Source: Dolomedes plantarius
Lineage: Eukaryota > Arthropoda > Arachnida > Araneae > Dolomedidae
NCBI GenBank assembly: GCA_907164885.2
Contig: OU015496.1
Coordinates: 134,743,697 to 134,807,696 of the forward strand
Reading direction: 5' to 3'
DNA: 64,000 nucleotides
Part shown: one piece after another, positions 54,059 through 64,000 of the stretch
Position numbering within the stretch: position 1 is the stretch's first letter
Layout of the letters: each line of letters starts with the position of its first letter
The notes under the pieces: generated by a model
What the model saw: the letters and a program-made list of their open reading frames with translations, nothing else
Database searches by the model: none
Told to the model about the DNA's origin: nothing
Position numbers and translations under genes: made by a program

Positions 54059-54964
54059 AGTCATGTCAGAGAAGTTTTTTTTCTAGTAATTGCAAGTAAC
54101 GAAATTATTGTTGTGAAATAATTAATTACAGCGAAATAGTTTAAATGAAAAAGTAATTATCATTACCTATTTATTTCAGTAACATGACTAGTATTTTTTC
54201 GGAGAAGTTATGTTGTTAAGTATTATGCTACCATTCCTTAATAATGGAATATATTTATATATGCAATAATCATTCTCCTTAATTTTTAACTATTGAATAT
54301 AACATATAATTTTAAAATCTCGTTAATTTTTATATATTGAATATGACATATCAATTTCATCTTTTAAAGGATTTAAAACTATGTGTATTGATGTATTGAA
54401 ATCTAAAGATCTTTTGCAAACCCTTATTAACCCCTGTATCCAAACACAGCCAGGAATTAATTTTTAAGCAAAGATAAGGTTTCAAGCACATTGATAAGCT
54501 TTTAAGTTTTCCATATTTGAGTTATTACAAAACTCAATTGTCGTATTAATTTCCCGAGGGTACATTAACTGTTATCTGTGTTACATTTCTCATAAATCGC
54601 AGTTGCGAGTAGTTATTACCCGTGTTAACCTGCCGAATCTTGAATTCAGCACAAGGATCACTCTATGCAGTAAGGGGAGCTTTCCGAATTCTCTCCTACA
54701 CAATAACTCCTTCAAAGCACTCTCACCAATAACAAGTATCGAAATTAACAGCTTATGGTCCCGTGAAATCAATTGCTACGGGTAAACATGAGTCCATAAG
54801 CATTGTTTCCAACGAATTCAGCTTGAGTAATTGGGGAATAGTATGGACAATAGGCAAGAAATAGACATCAAGTCTGATAAGTATACGTCGAAGTTGTTTA
54901 GTCGTGTATATAATTATATAACCAAATGGCTATTAATTTACTTAAGTTAAAATGTATATTTAAA
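54059..54964. other. AT-rich sequence, no gene recognised
   Basis: Nothing identifiable. The small complementary frames at 54590-54785 lack any domain signature. Confidence 0.5.
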
Positions 54965-55914
54965 TACAAAGGGTCTTCCAGGACCGATTAACCGATTTTG
55001 GTGACCTAGATATTTTCTTCTTACCGGGACCACGAAGCGTGATGATAATTCCTTTTCTCTAAAATATATTAAAATTTATAATTTAACAAGCCCAAATAAT
55101 CAAAATTATAAAATTATTATAATAATGGTAAATGACCTACCTCTCAAGCTCAACTTGCCCTTACAGTAGAAAAATAAAGAAATCAAAATTCACACTTGCA
55201 ACTAAAGGCTTATTTATAGATTTATTATATACAGTTTTCCAACAGAAACTTAAACTATCTTATTTATAAATCTTTTCAAAATAGACAGTTTGACCAGGTC
55301 TTTGAAAAAACCAGGCCATAAACATTTGTTTAAATTCTATTGCATTCAATGATCCGGCCCTGGGGCCTTCCATAAAAATTGACAGTATTATTTTTTCGAT
55401 TTGGCAACAATGCGGTAGTGAAAAAAGCATCTGAAGGAAGGAAGAATTTGAGGCAAAACTATTTAAAAGTAGCGGACTGTTCTGGTTTCGTCTGTGTGCA
55501 GATGTTTAAAGAACATTTGCGATTAAAAAATGAAACGTGTTGTTCGATAAAATGTTATTATACATAAGAAAAAAATAAATTTTAGAAATTTTGATATGAA
55601 AACCCTGCCACCATCTCCATGCAGTCCTGACCTCACTCAATCTGATATTTGGTTGTTTCCGGTGTTGAAAGAGAAGCTCCGTGAAAGAAAGTCCAATTAA
55701 TATCCTGACATTATCTCAGCCGTACAGAGTTCACTGAAGTAGCTTCCTCAAATGCCTGCCTTCTCCACATGCTCTGAGAGGTGATTGAACAATGGACCTT
55801 TGTGTAACATCTAAGGGTTGTTATTTTAAAAAGAATATATATAATATATCGCTGTATCTATATATCTTTATTTTGGGGGATTTTACTATCAGATTTTTCG
55901 GAACGCCCTTTGTA
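54965..55914 (+). mobile_element. mariner-like relic element
   Basis: The ends TACAAAGGGTCTTCCAGGACC and, reversed, TACAAAGGGCGTTCCGAAAAA are imperfect inverted repeats about 950 bp apart. A transposase C-terminal remnant lies near the right end. Confidence 0.65.
55600..55806 (+). pseudogene. mariner transposase, C-terminal remnant
   Basis: PPSPCSPDLTQSDIWLFPVLKEKLRERKSN corresponds to the third catalytic Asp region (SPDL..SD.WLFP.LK) of mariner-type proteins. After a stop it continues into PDIISAVQSSLK and MPAFSTCSER, a poor version of the C-terminal helices. The rest of the gene is not recognisable. Confidence 0.7.
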
Positions 55915-56640
55915 CATTGAACCAAAGATTCTAATAATTATTCACTGCTTCGTCGCTTTATGTAAATTATCAGTCAGTTCCTAACAAAATTCTCTTATTC
56001 TAGAGGCTTTAATGTTAACAATATCACATAATTTACACAGAATATTCGCATAATACATACCTATGTGTTTACCACCCCTAAGGCATTCTTAAACCAGGAT
56101 AGTTAAAATGCCCTAAACCTTATGTTTGTATTCATACTTCCGTGCTTGCATTTCCCCAATTCTACTAACCAGTTAATCTCTGTTAAGTGTCGTAAAGCTT
56201 TGCAAATCAGTGGAGTGCTTACGTGTATGCAGTTATCTACGGCCATTCAATACAACGATCCGACAGATGAGCCCTTAAATGAATAAGGGGAAACTATTAA
56301 TATGCTGCTAAATATAAGCTTCCACACTCTCACAAGTGAGAGTTTAGTACAATCATGGCTAAACATTACATGCTGTAGTTTTACTATATAAAAAATAGTA
56401 ATAAGGTATAGTTAATGGAATAATACAGACAAGAAGTAGGGTATTATTTCTTTTAATGTCATGATATAAGTACATAATTTTTAATAGTATTTATAACTCT
56501 CATGTGTCATTCCCTTTTAATTTTTACTGCAATATAAAGAACGTTCAAAATTCGTGTAACACACAAATTTCGTTAAAATAAAATTCTGAAACTCTCTTCA
56601 GTCACAAGTATATGACGTATGAATGTCTGTAACCCCTGGC
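55915..56640. other. AT-rich sequence, no gene recognised
   Basis: Nothing identifiable. Confidence 0.5.
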
Positions 56641-56870
56641 ACCGTGCGTTTCTTATTGGTTAGGACACCAGGATTTGATACTGAGGAACCTCAGTTCAAT
56701 TCTCGACAAGTCCCACTAAATGATCTCGTGCCTACGCCGGGCACGGACATGTTCAATCTCAAGGAGAGTCTCCGTGGGGTTTGTAAGTAAGAGAGGAGGG
56801 TACATGTCTCCCATATGTATCCCGTGAGGAGTCTTGGTGTAAATTGTGGTGGTACTCACATAGAGAACAA
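56641..56870 (+). repeat. tRNA-derived SINE
   Basis: An A-box-like TATTGGTTAGGACACC (about 56654) and B box CAGTTCAATTCTCG (about 56692-56705) are spaced as in a tRNA. The body (CTACGCCGGGCACGGACATG, CCGTGAGGAGTCTTGGTGTAA) is GC-richer than its flanks. Its body differs from the 4.9/40.6-kb family. Confidence 0.65.
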
Positions 56871-58159
56871 TATTAATTCACCTAAATGGTGGTCTGATAA
56901 TGTACAAGTCGACAAACTCACGGTGTATTGGCGAATGTCCCCAGATGAGTGCTTACGGCGTAGAAAAAAAACTTCTGACACTGAAGTTTGAGAAATTTGT
57001 TATCTTTAAAAAATATTGCTGGCTAATTTCATGTGTTTCTTTCTCAAAATCATCAAAAAACTTTATTAACTTGGCAGTGCTTCACTTATAGCTATTTGGC
57101 TGTTGCAACTCAACGGAAAAAGACATTTAACATGATTCTTAGCTTAAAGGGGTTAAAGGTATCAATGTTAAGATGGTTCTTAACATCGATCTTTAAGCCA
57201 AAAAAACATTCACTACAATGATAACATCCTACAAATGATGATTATTGTCTACAAGAATATTTACAAGAATATAATACCTGTTTCCTACTCTAGATAAACT
57301 AACAAATTTTATTTTAAAATACTAAAAGGAAATTTTCATCGGCATTAAATCTTGTCAAGCCCGATTTTCGAAGCAAAATATCACTTGCTAATTAAATATT
57401 TAATTTTTTTTAATTTTAAAAATTACTTCCCTTGTTAAAACTTTCAGGTAATTTACAGTCTGTATTCTTTAAATTAACGCATACACAATTAATTTTATGC
57501 ATTTTTACACAACGTTCATTAAATCAAAAAAAAATATCAGAACAATATCAAAATTGCGCAAAATATGATCACTATCTTTAAAAATAATTTAAAAGAATCT
57601 AACTCCTGATTCACACTCTTTTTCTTGAGTAAAATTTCATTCTGTAATTTATAAAAGAAATTTTCACCTATTTTATATCTTGTCAAAGTTAATTTGCTCA
57701 ACGAAATTCTCATTTACTAATTACAGATGTTTTTAACTTCATTAAAAGTCTTATTAAAACTTTCAGGGAATTTCTGCTTTGTTTACTTTTTAAATAAATT
57801 TATGTACAATTAAAATTAAGAGTCTAGCAATTTTTAACTCCTGCATCATTATTAGGTTTTTATTTCTAACCCAGTTAGCATTGTGCACTAATTACCGTTA
57901 TAAAATAGGTCGAGCACAGTCGCACAGATACCAGTTAATCCTCTTCAATTGATACATTGCGCCCTTCATTTGGTAATTAGGGTAATTAAAGGATTTGAGT
58001 AGCTTACAGTCGAGATATTTCAAGTAGTCCCTCAGCAGTATTTCGAGCCTGTTTGCGAGAAATCCGCATTGAGTGCAAACAGTAACTGGATAATGAAGCA
58101 ATGAATATGTAATAAGTGCATTTGCAAATGGATGCTTATAGAACCCATGCTATATTTCT
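56871..58159. other. No gene recognised; weak duplication
   Basis: Sequence at about 57330-57470 (TTTTCATCGGCATTAAATCTTGTCAAGC to CTTTCAGGTAATTTAC) recurs loosely at about 57655-57775 (TTTTCACCTATTTTATATCTTGTCAAAG to CTTTCAGGGAATTTC), a ~325-bp diverged tandem repeat. No coding or RNA gene was seen. Confidence 0.5.
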
Positions 58160-59220
58160 ACTTTACGTAAACCACATTCGTCTTGCCCTGGTGAATGTTT
58201 AATAGTTTTTCACAGTTCTCTTGTTTCGAAATAAACAATTTAAATTATAATACGACACGAATATTTTTGTAAGCATATATTTCATTATTCTTGATTTTTA
58301 TCCTCTTTATTTATTTCATATATGAAACTGTTTCGTATTATAGGTTTTATAATTATTTAGGGTCTAAAATTTTTACTTACAGTTCAACTGGAGGAACACA
58401 TACACGTGATGGATATAAAAGAAATTGGAAAAAAAATCATTCCGGGTCTCACTTTGAGTCTTCTGTCCCTATGCAAATAATATTGCTATTCTAGATATTA
58501 TTAATTTCAAAAGCTTGTACATAAATAGTAGAAAAAATAAAAACCACCTTCGTCTTGCACTGTTAAATGTTTATTAGTTTTTCACAGTTCTCTTGTTTTG
58601 AAAAAATAATTTTAATTATAATATAAGACGAATATTTTTGTAAACCAATTTTATAATTCTTAATTTTTCTTTTCTTTATTTATTTAATACACGAAACTGC
58701 TTCGTTCTTAAATGTTTTATAGTTATCTACGGTGTATAATTTTTACTTACAGTTAAATTGGAAGAATACATACACGGGATGGACATTAAAGAAATTGGAA
58801 AAAAAATCAATTAGGGTTTATATCTGACTCTTCTGTCACTATGAAAGTAATGCTGCAATCCTAGATATTATTAATTTCAAAAGCTTTTACATAAATATTA
58901 GAAAAAATGAAAATCAAAAAAATAAAATGGGAATCAAACATAATAGAAAACAATATCATTCGGGATTTATCTGTGACTATTTATGTCATAATGTAGGTAA
59001 TGCAGCATTCCTGGATATCATTAATATTATAAGCTTGTAAATAAACATAGGTAAAATACAAAAATAAATAAATAAAAGGGATAAAAACATATTGGATAAC
59101 AAACTCAACTAGGATTTCTCTTTGAATCTTCTTGTCACAACGTAAATAATGCTGCATTCCTAGATACTATTAATTCCACAAGTTTGTACATAAACGTCAG
59201 AAAAAAATAAATTTAAAAAA
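58160..59220. repeat. ~378-bp tandem repeat with shorter end units
   Basis: CCAC(A/C)TTCGTCTTGC...TTTTTCACAGTTCTCTTGTTT occurs at about 58170 and 58545, and each copy continues through AACTGTTTCGT/AACTGCTTCGTT, ACATACACG(T/G)GATGGA and TAGATATTATTAATTTCAAAAGCTT. Beyond 58930 only the second half of the unit repeats, twice, at about 150-bp spacing. Confidence 0.75.
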
Positions 59221-60362
59221 GTGGGAACCAAACATAGTAAAAGCAAATTCAATCATATATACTCGCATCAGTTACGTTATTGTTGTAGTAAATCGTTGGC
59301 CAAATTCACAAACCCCGTAACTAAAAAAATACGATTTGCAGATTTTCATGCTGTTACATTGGTTAAGGGTCCTTCTACAAGTCTGTCAAAGGTCATAACT
59401 AAAAAAAATAAATTATTCCTCCAAAAAAAGTGAAAAACAGCAACACATACTAAGTAACTCCTTAACTGTTGCTAACTGTTGCTAACTTTATAACTGCACT
59501 TTCATTACGAAGATGTTAAATTACATAACAATAGGGCCTATTTATATCTAAGAACACTTCAGCGTGTTTTTTAAGAATAAGCGAAAATAATTTTATCTTT
59601 TCACTGTTGAATAAATCAGTTTTTCGTTCATCCTGCAAAAAGTGAGAAATGTGAGTTACGTGGTTTGCTAATTTGGACAATGAAATGGCAATAAATAAAT
59701 AAAAGTTAACTTTCATAAGTAATTTTATTCAAATGACGAAGAAACTTCAGCTGAGCCGTGGTTTGTAACAACAATCCGCACAAGTTCTGAAATGGGTATA
59801 CTTGCTAAATGTCTTTAAACATTCCTGGGATCCGAATTCAGATACCATAAATTAGCACGCACCCAACTTTCGGCAAACTTATCTATGTTCGAGGTGGCAA
59901 CATTTTACTTTATGTCTGCTGCTGTCGGCGTTATGCTAAGAAAAGGCTGAATAAGATCTTAAGCAGAGACTTTGCGTACTATAAAACTCGAAAAATGACG
60001 AAACGGAATTTAGGATTGCAGTTTTAAAACGACAACGGGGATTAAATATACAGCAGTAAACTCAATGTAATGTAGAAAAGCAATTTGTGAAAAACTAACT
60101 GAATCGACAAACAGCAGGATATAGGTAATTTCTCATTAAAGCGGACTTGGATTTATAGTGTTGGTTAAAGTTAGATCAAGTCTACTGATGACTTACCCCT
60201 ATTGGATTAATCTCTCAAAATTCTTCCCAAAAAATAATCTTGACTCTCAAAAATTCTTCGACTTTTTCTTGGGAGAAGATCAAATTCTCGTTTCCCATGA
60301 AATTTATAAAAATACGTAATTTAAAGATAAATATATTTTCTCAGATATTTTAACATATGATT
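59221..60362. other. No gene recognised
   Basis: AT-rich. Small frames on both strands (59221-59433, 59516-59716) lack domain features. Confidence 0.5.
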
Positions 60363-60506
60363 ACGTTCCTCCATAACGGTCCTCTGGAAAGCAAAATTTC
60401 AGATGTCGAGTTATAATTTTGGCAGAGCGCCAAGCCCAGTCCTTATCGCTTGGGCAAGCAGTAAACAGTTAAGCAGAAAAGTATCCAAATGCGTCAAAAT
60501 TTTGAT

Positions 60507-60555
<49 letters not shown>

Positions 60556-60650
60556 ACACATATATACATATATACATATATACGAACAAAAGAGTAAGCA
60601 ACGATAAGTAATTCTACGTTAATAACTCGCGGTAGTTTCATTAGAAGAGC
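60363..60650. repeat. Dispersed repeat with embedded microsatellite (copy 2)
   Basis: Second copy of the 41.87-42.20 kb family: TAACGGTCCTCTGGAAAGCA, ATCGCTTGGGCAAGC, AAAATTTTGATACACACA, then CGGTAGTTTCATTAGAAGAG. The internal microsatellite here is (CA)n/(TA)n at 60508-60551. Confidence 0.8.
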
Positions 60651-61330
60651 ATACCTGATTTTTTTTCTTTCTTGAACAGATATTCAAATGATATGTATTA
60701 TTTTACTTTGAAAACTGAAAGTGGAAACCATTTTTAACTCTTTCCTAGTATATATATATTTATACTTTCAGTCATTAAACATTAAACGCGATATAAATAA
60801 AACATCTATAATTGATACATGCCCTCAATTATATTATTTACACACACACGAATATCAATCAACTTTTATTTCCAAACTTCGCATCGTGTTGACAGTTTAA
60901 CAAAACATATTTCTAGAAAATCCCAATAAAATGCGAGCCATTTAATGCGAAAAATAAAAGTGCAGTAACTTCCGCCGAAGTTTTAAAACAGCACACATTT
61001 AACTTATCCGCAGAAATTTTATCAAAAGAGGAGTCAAACAAATTTTCGCAAACTACTTGATTAATTATAGTGTTCGGGAAAAGGATTAAACCATCCTTTT
61101 GTTCCTGACATCACATCATCCCGTCTTTTCTCTATTATCTCTCGAAAATGATAGAGGTAGGAGCGATGCTGAAAAACCGGAGTTTAATTAAAACTCTATT
61201 CTTAGTTTATTCTTCGGGAACAGAGCTAGCGTTTGGCTCTGAAAGGTCAGTTTTCCCTATTCCCGTATTGAATGCTTGTTTAATCAAGTGAATATCTTTT
61301 CAGTTTTAATAACAATCACGGTCTTATTTC
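60651..61330. other. No gene recognised
   Basis: AT-rich with no identifiable feature up to the satellite at 61.33 kb. Confidence 0.5.
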
Positions 61331-63660
61331 CGGAAATTATTACGCTTGGCTAAATTTTACAGCATTTCCAACACTGGAATGATGAGAAGTTTTGTCATCG
61401 TTAGATTGAAAAAAAAAGACATTGTATTTAATTTCTTGTACATTAGGAAAGATTTAAAATCCCTTTACACGTTTTTTATTTATTATTTTCAATAATTATA
61501 TCTATTATTTTTTTAAATCAACTATTAATAAGCACTGTCTAATATCCAAAAATCATTACGCTTGGCTAAATTTTACAGAATTTTCAACACAGGAGTGATG
61601 AGAAGTTTTGTCATCGTTAGATTGAAAAAAAATATATTGTATTTAATTTCTTGTAAATTAAGAAAGAGTTAGAATCCCTATACACGTTTTTTATTTATTA
61701 TTTTCAATAATTATATATATTCTTTTTTTAAATCAACTGTTAATAATCACAGTCTAATATCCAAAAATCATTACGCTTAGCTAATTTTTACAGTATTTTT
61801 AACATAGGAATGATGAGAAGTTTTGTCATCGTCATATTGAAAAAAAAATATATTGTATTTAATTTCTTGTACATTAGGAAAGAGTTAAAATCCCTATACA
61901 CGTTTTTTATTTATTATTTTCAATAATTAAGCAATCATCTTTTTTTGCAATCAACTATTAATAAGCACAGTCTAATATCTAAAATTCTTTACGCTTGATT
62001 AAATTTTATAGCAATTTCCACAATGGGAAAATAAGAAGTCTAGCCCTCATTTGATTGAAAAAAAAATTGTATTTATATTTTTTTTATATTTAGAATTATA
62101 ATTTATATTTCTAAATGTATTATGATTCATATTTCTTGCACTTTTAGAAAGAGTTAAAATGTGGGTAAAAATTCTTTGCACTTCTTTTTTTTATTATTTT
62201 CAATAATGAGGAATCTTTTTTTTGCCATACACCATTAAAATGTTCAGTCTAATATCCAAAAATTATTACGCTTGGCTAAAGTTTACAGCATTTTCAACAC
62301 AGGAATGATGAAAAGTTTTGTCATCGTTAGATTGAAAAAAATATATTGTATTTAATTTCTTGTACATTAGGAAAGATTTAGAATTCCTATACACGTTTTT
62401 GTAATTATTACTTTCAATAATTAAGCAATCATCTTTTTTGCAATCAACTATTAATAAGCACAGTCTAATATCCAAGATTCTTTACACTTGATTAAATTTT
62501 ATAGCAATTTCAACAATGGGAAAATAAGAAGTCTAGTCCTCGTTTCGTTGAAAAAAAATATTGTATTTATATTTTTTGTATAATTAGAATTATAATTTAT
62601 ATTTCTAAATGTATTATGATTTATATTTATTGCACTTTTAGAAAGAATTAAAATGTGGGTAAAAATTCTCTTGCACGTCTTTTATTTATCATTTTCAATA
62701 ATGAGAAATCTTTTTTTTTGCCATACACCATTAAAATGTACAGTCTAATATCCAAAAATTATTACGCTGGCTAAATTTTACATTATTTTCAACACAGGAA
62801 TGATGAGAAGTTTTGTCATCGTTAAATTGAAAAAAAATATATCGTATTTAATTTCTTGTACATTAGGAAAGAGTTAAAATCCCTATACACGTTTTTTTAT
62901 TTATTATTTTCAATAATTAAGCAATCATCTTTTTTATGTAATCAACTATTAATTAGCACAGTCTAATATCCAAAAATCTTCGGTTAAAAATTATAGCCAT
63001 TTCAAAAATTGGAAATTAAGATTGTGTGCCATCGTTTGATTTCAAAAATATTGTATTTATATTTCTCGTATATTTAGAATTATAATTTATATTTCTAAAT
63101 GTATTATGATTTATATTTCTTGCACTTTTCGATAGAGGTAAAATGTGGGTAAAATCTCTTTTGCACTTCTTTTATTTATTATTTTCGATAATTGAACAAT
63201 CTTCTTTTTTTGCCATCCACCATTGAAATGCACAGTCTAATATCCAAAAATTATTACTCTTGGCTACATTTTATAGTAGTTTCGAGATTAAAAGATACTG
63301 TGGATTGATGAAATGTTTTATCCTCGGTTGATTGAAAACAAATGCTGTATATAATTACTTGTAGATTTGAAAAGAGTTAAAGGGCCAGTAGAAATTCCTT
63401 TACAGGTTTTGATTTGTTATTTTCAATAACCGAGAAATTTGTTTTTGCCATTCATCATCAACCAGCAACGTCTTGTTTTCAAAAATTAATTTGACAACAG
63501 GTTCAACACTGGAATAAGTAGATTTGTACTCGTTTGATTAAAACAAAATATTGTCTTTAATTTCTTGTAGAATAGGAAAGAGATAAAAGACTTAAAATTT
63601 TTTTACATATTTTTTTTAATTTTTTATTTTCAACATTTGAGTCATCGTTAAAATATATTC
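61331..63660. repeat. 216/278-bp satellite with higher-order structure
   Basis: The landmark ATTACGCTTGGCTAAATTTTA and variants fall at about 61341, 61557, 61772, 61990, 62267, 62483, 62763, 62979 and 63255. The first three units are ~216 bp. From 61772 on, units alternate between ~216 bp and ~278 bp, so a dimer of about 495 bp repeats three times (61772, 62267, 62763). The longer unit has an extra ~60 bp with TTAGAATTATAATTTATATTTC. The last units decay toward 63660. Confidence 0.85.
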
Positions 63661-64000
63661 CACCCTTTGATGATTAGTTAGTTTTCCTCAAGTTGTTTTT
63701 CTATATTAGCTTAGACCAGTGATTCTCAATATTTTTATGACTATCTCCTCGCAACCATTTGATAACTTTCAGACCCTACATCTTCCCTCAGCCCTGAAAT
63801 ATGCCTGCATATATTTTGAAAGATCGAAATGTGTTACAAAAATAACACATACAAAGCAATTAGAGAGTTATTAAATGGGAAAGAGTAAATTCTTTTAATA
63901 TTTCGTCTCAGCTGAGATTAGACAAAGCTAAGGTAGTTTGTTCTTCACATCCAGTCATTTACGAAGTATAGATTTCATATTAGCAATGTAGAAAAAAGAT
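63661..64000. other. No gene recognised
   Basis: Nothing identifiable after the satellite. Confidence 0.5.

Overview
This is an AT-rich eukaryotic intergenic window, most likely from an arthropod and probably an arachnid such as a spider. I infer that from the mix of Tc1/mariner, pogo, piggyBac, hAT and Helitron DNA elements, a Ty3/gypsy retrotransposon, tRNA-derived SINEs, and a gag fragment at 50.7-51.2 kb of a type I associate with spider retrotransposons. The species call is an inference. I found no convincing host protein-coding gene and no functional RNA gene. Every recognisable coding region belongs to a mobile element, and only the gag and pol of one LTR retrotransposon are open.

Layout. 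0-7.3 kb: microsatellites, a truncated Tigger-like element, a dead Tc1 element (3.2-4.65 kb), a SINE, a hAT-type MITE with a strong hairpin, an unclassified inverted-repeat element and a Tc1 N-terminal scrap. 7.37-17.30 kb: one Ty3/gypsy retrotransposon with two 447-bp LTRs, intact gag and pol, a degenerate piggyBac element inserted after pol, and a pair of 228-bp LTR-like direct repeats in its 3' part. 17.4-19.4 kb: a large pogo/Tigger-like element without a recognisable transposase. 20-25 kb: small MITEs and a degenerate ~310-bp tandem array interrupted by a TTAA-flanked MITE. 25.4-31.5 kb: a dense cluster with a mariner, a long-TIR DDxD-type element, a Tc1 relic and a pogo-like element carrying a 39-bp perfect palindrome. 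33-35.3 kb: a Helitron end abutting a 211-bp satellite with dimeric higher-order structure. 36.1-37.4 kb: a long-TIR Tc1 whose catalytic core is deleted. 38-45 kb: a deletion-derivative element, SINEs, microsatellites and a second Tc1 of the 3.2-kb type. 47-50.3 kb: a pogo element with a Helitron nested inside it, then a DD36E-type Tc1. 50.3-64 kb: a gag relic, Tc1 and mariner relics, a SINE and several tandem arrays, ending in a 216/278-bp satellite.

How the parts relate. Nearly all long (TA)n tracts abut an element that inserts at TA, so transposition and microsatellite growth look linked here. Nesting gives relative ages: piggyBac is younger than the gypsy element, the Helitron is younger than the pogo element that contains it, and the TTAA MITE is younger than the tandem array it interrupts. 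The most unusual signals are the single in-frame UGA-CGG between gag and pol, a ~65-nt antisense tRNA-Ser-like sequence where a short primer-binding site is expected, and two satellites with alternating-monomer structure. All alignments, counts and spacings were made by eye.
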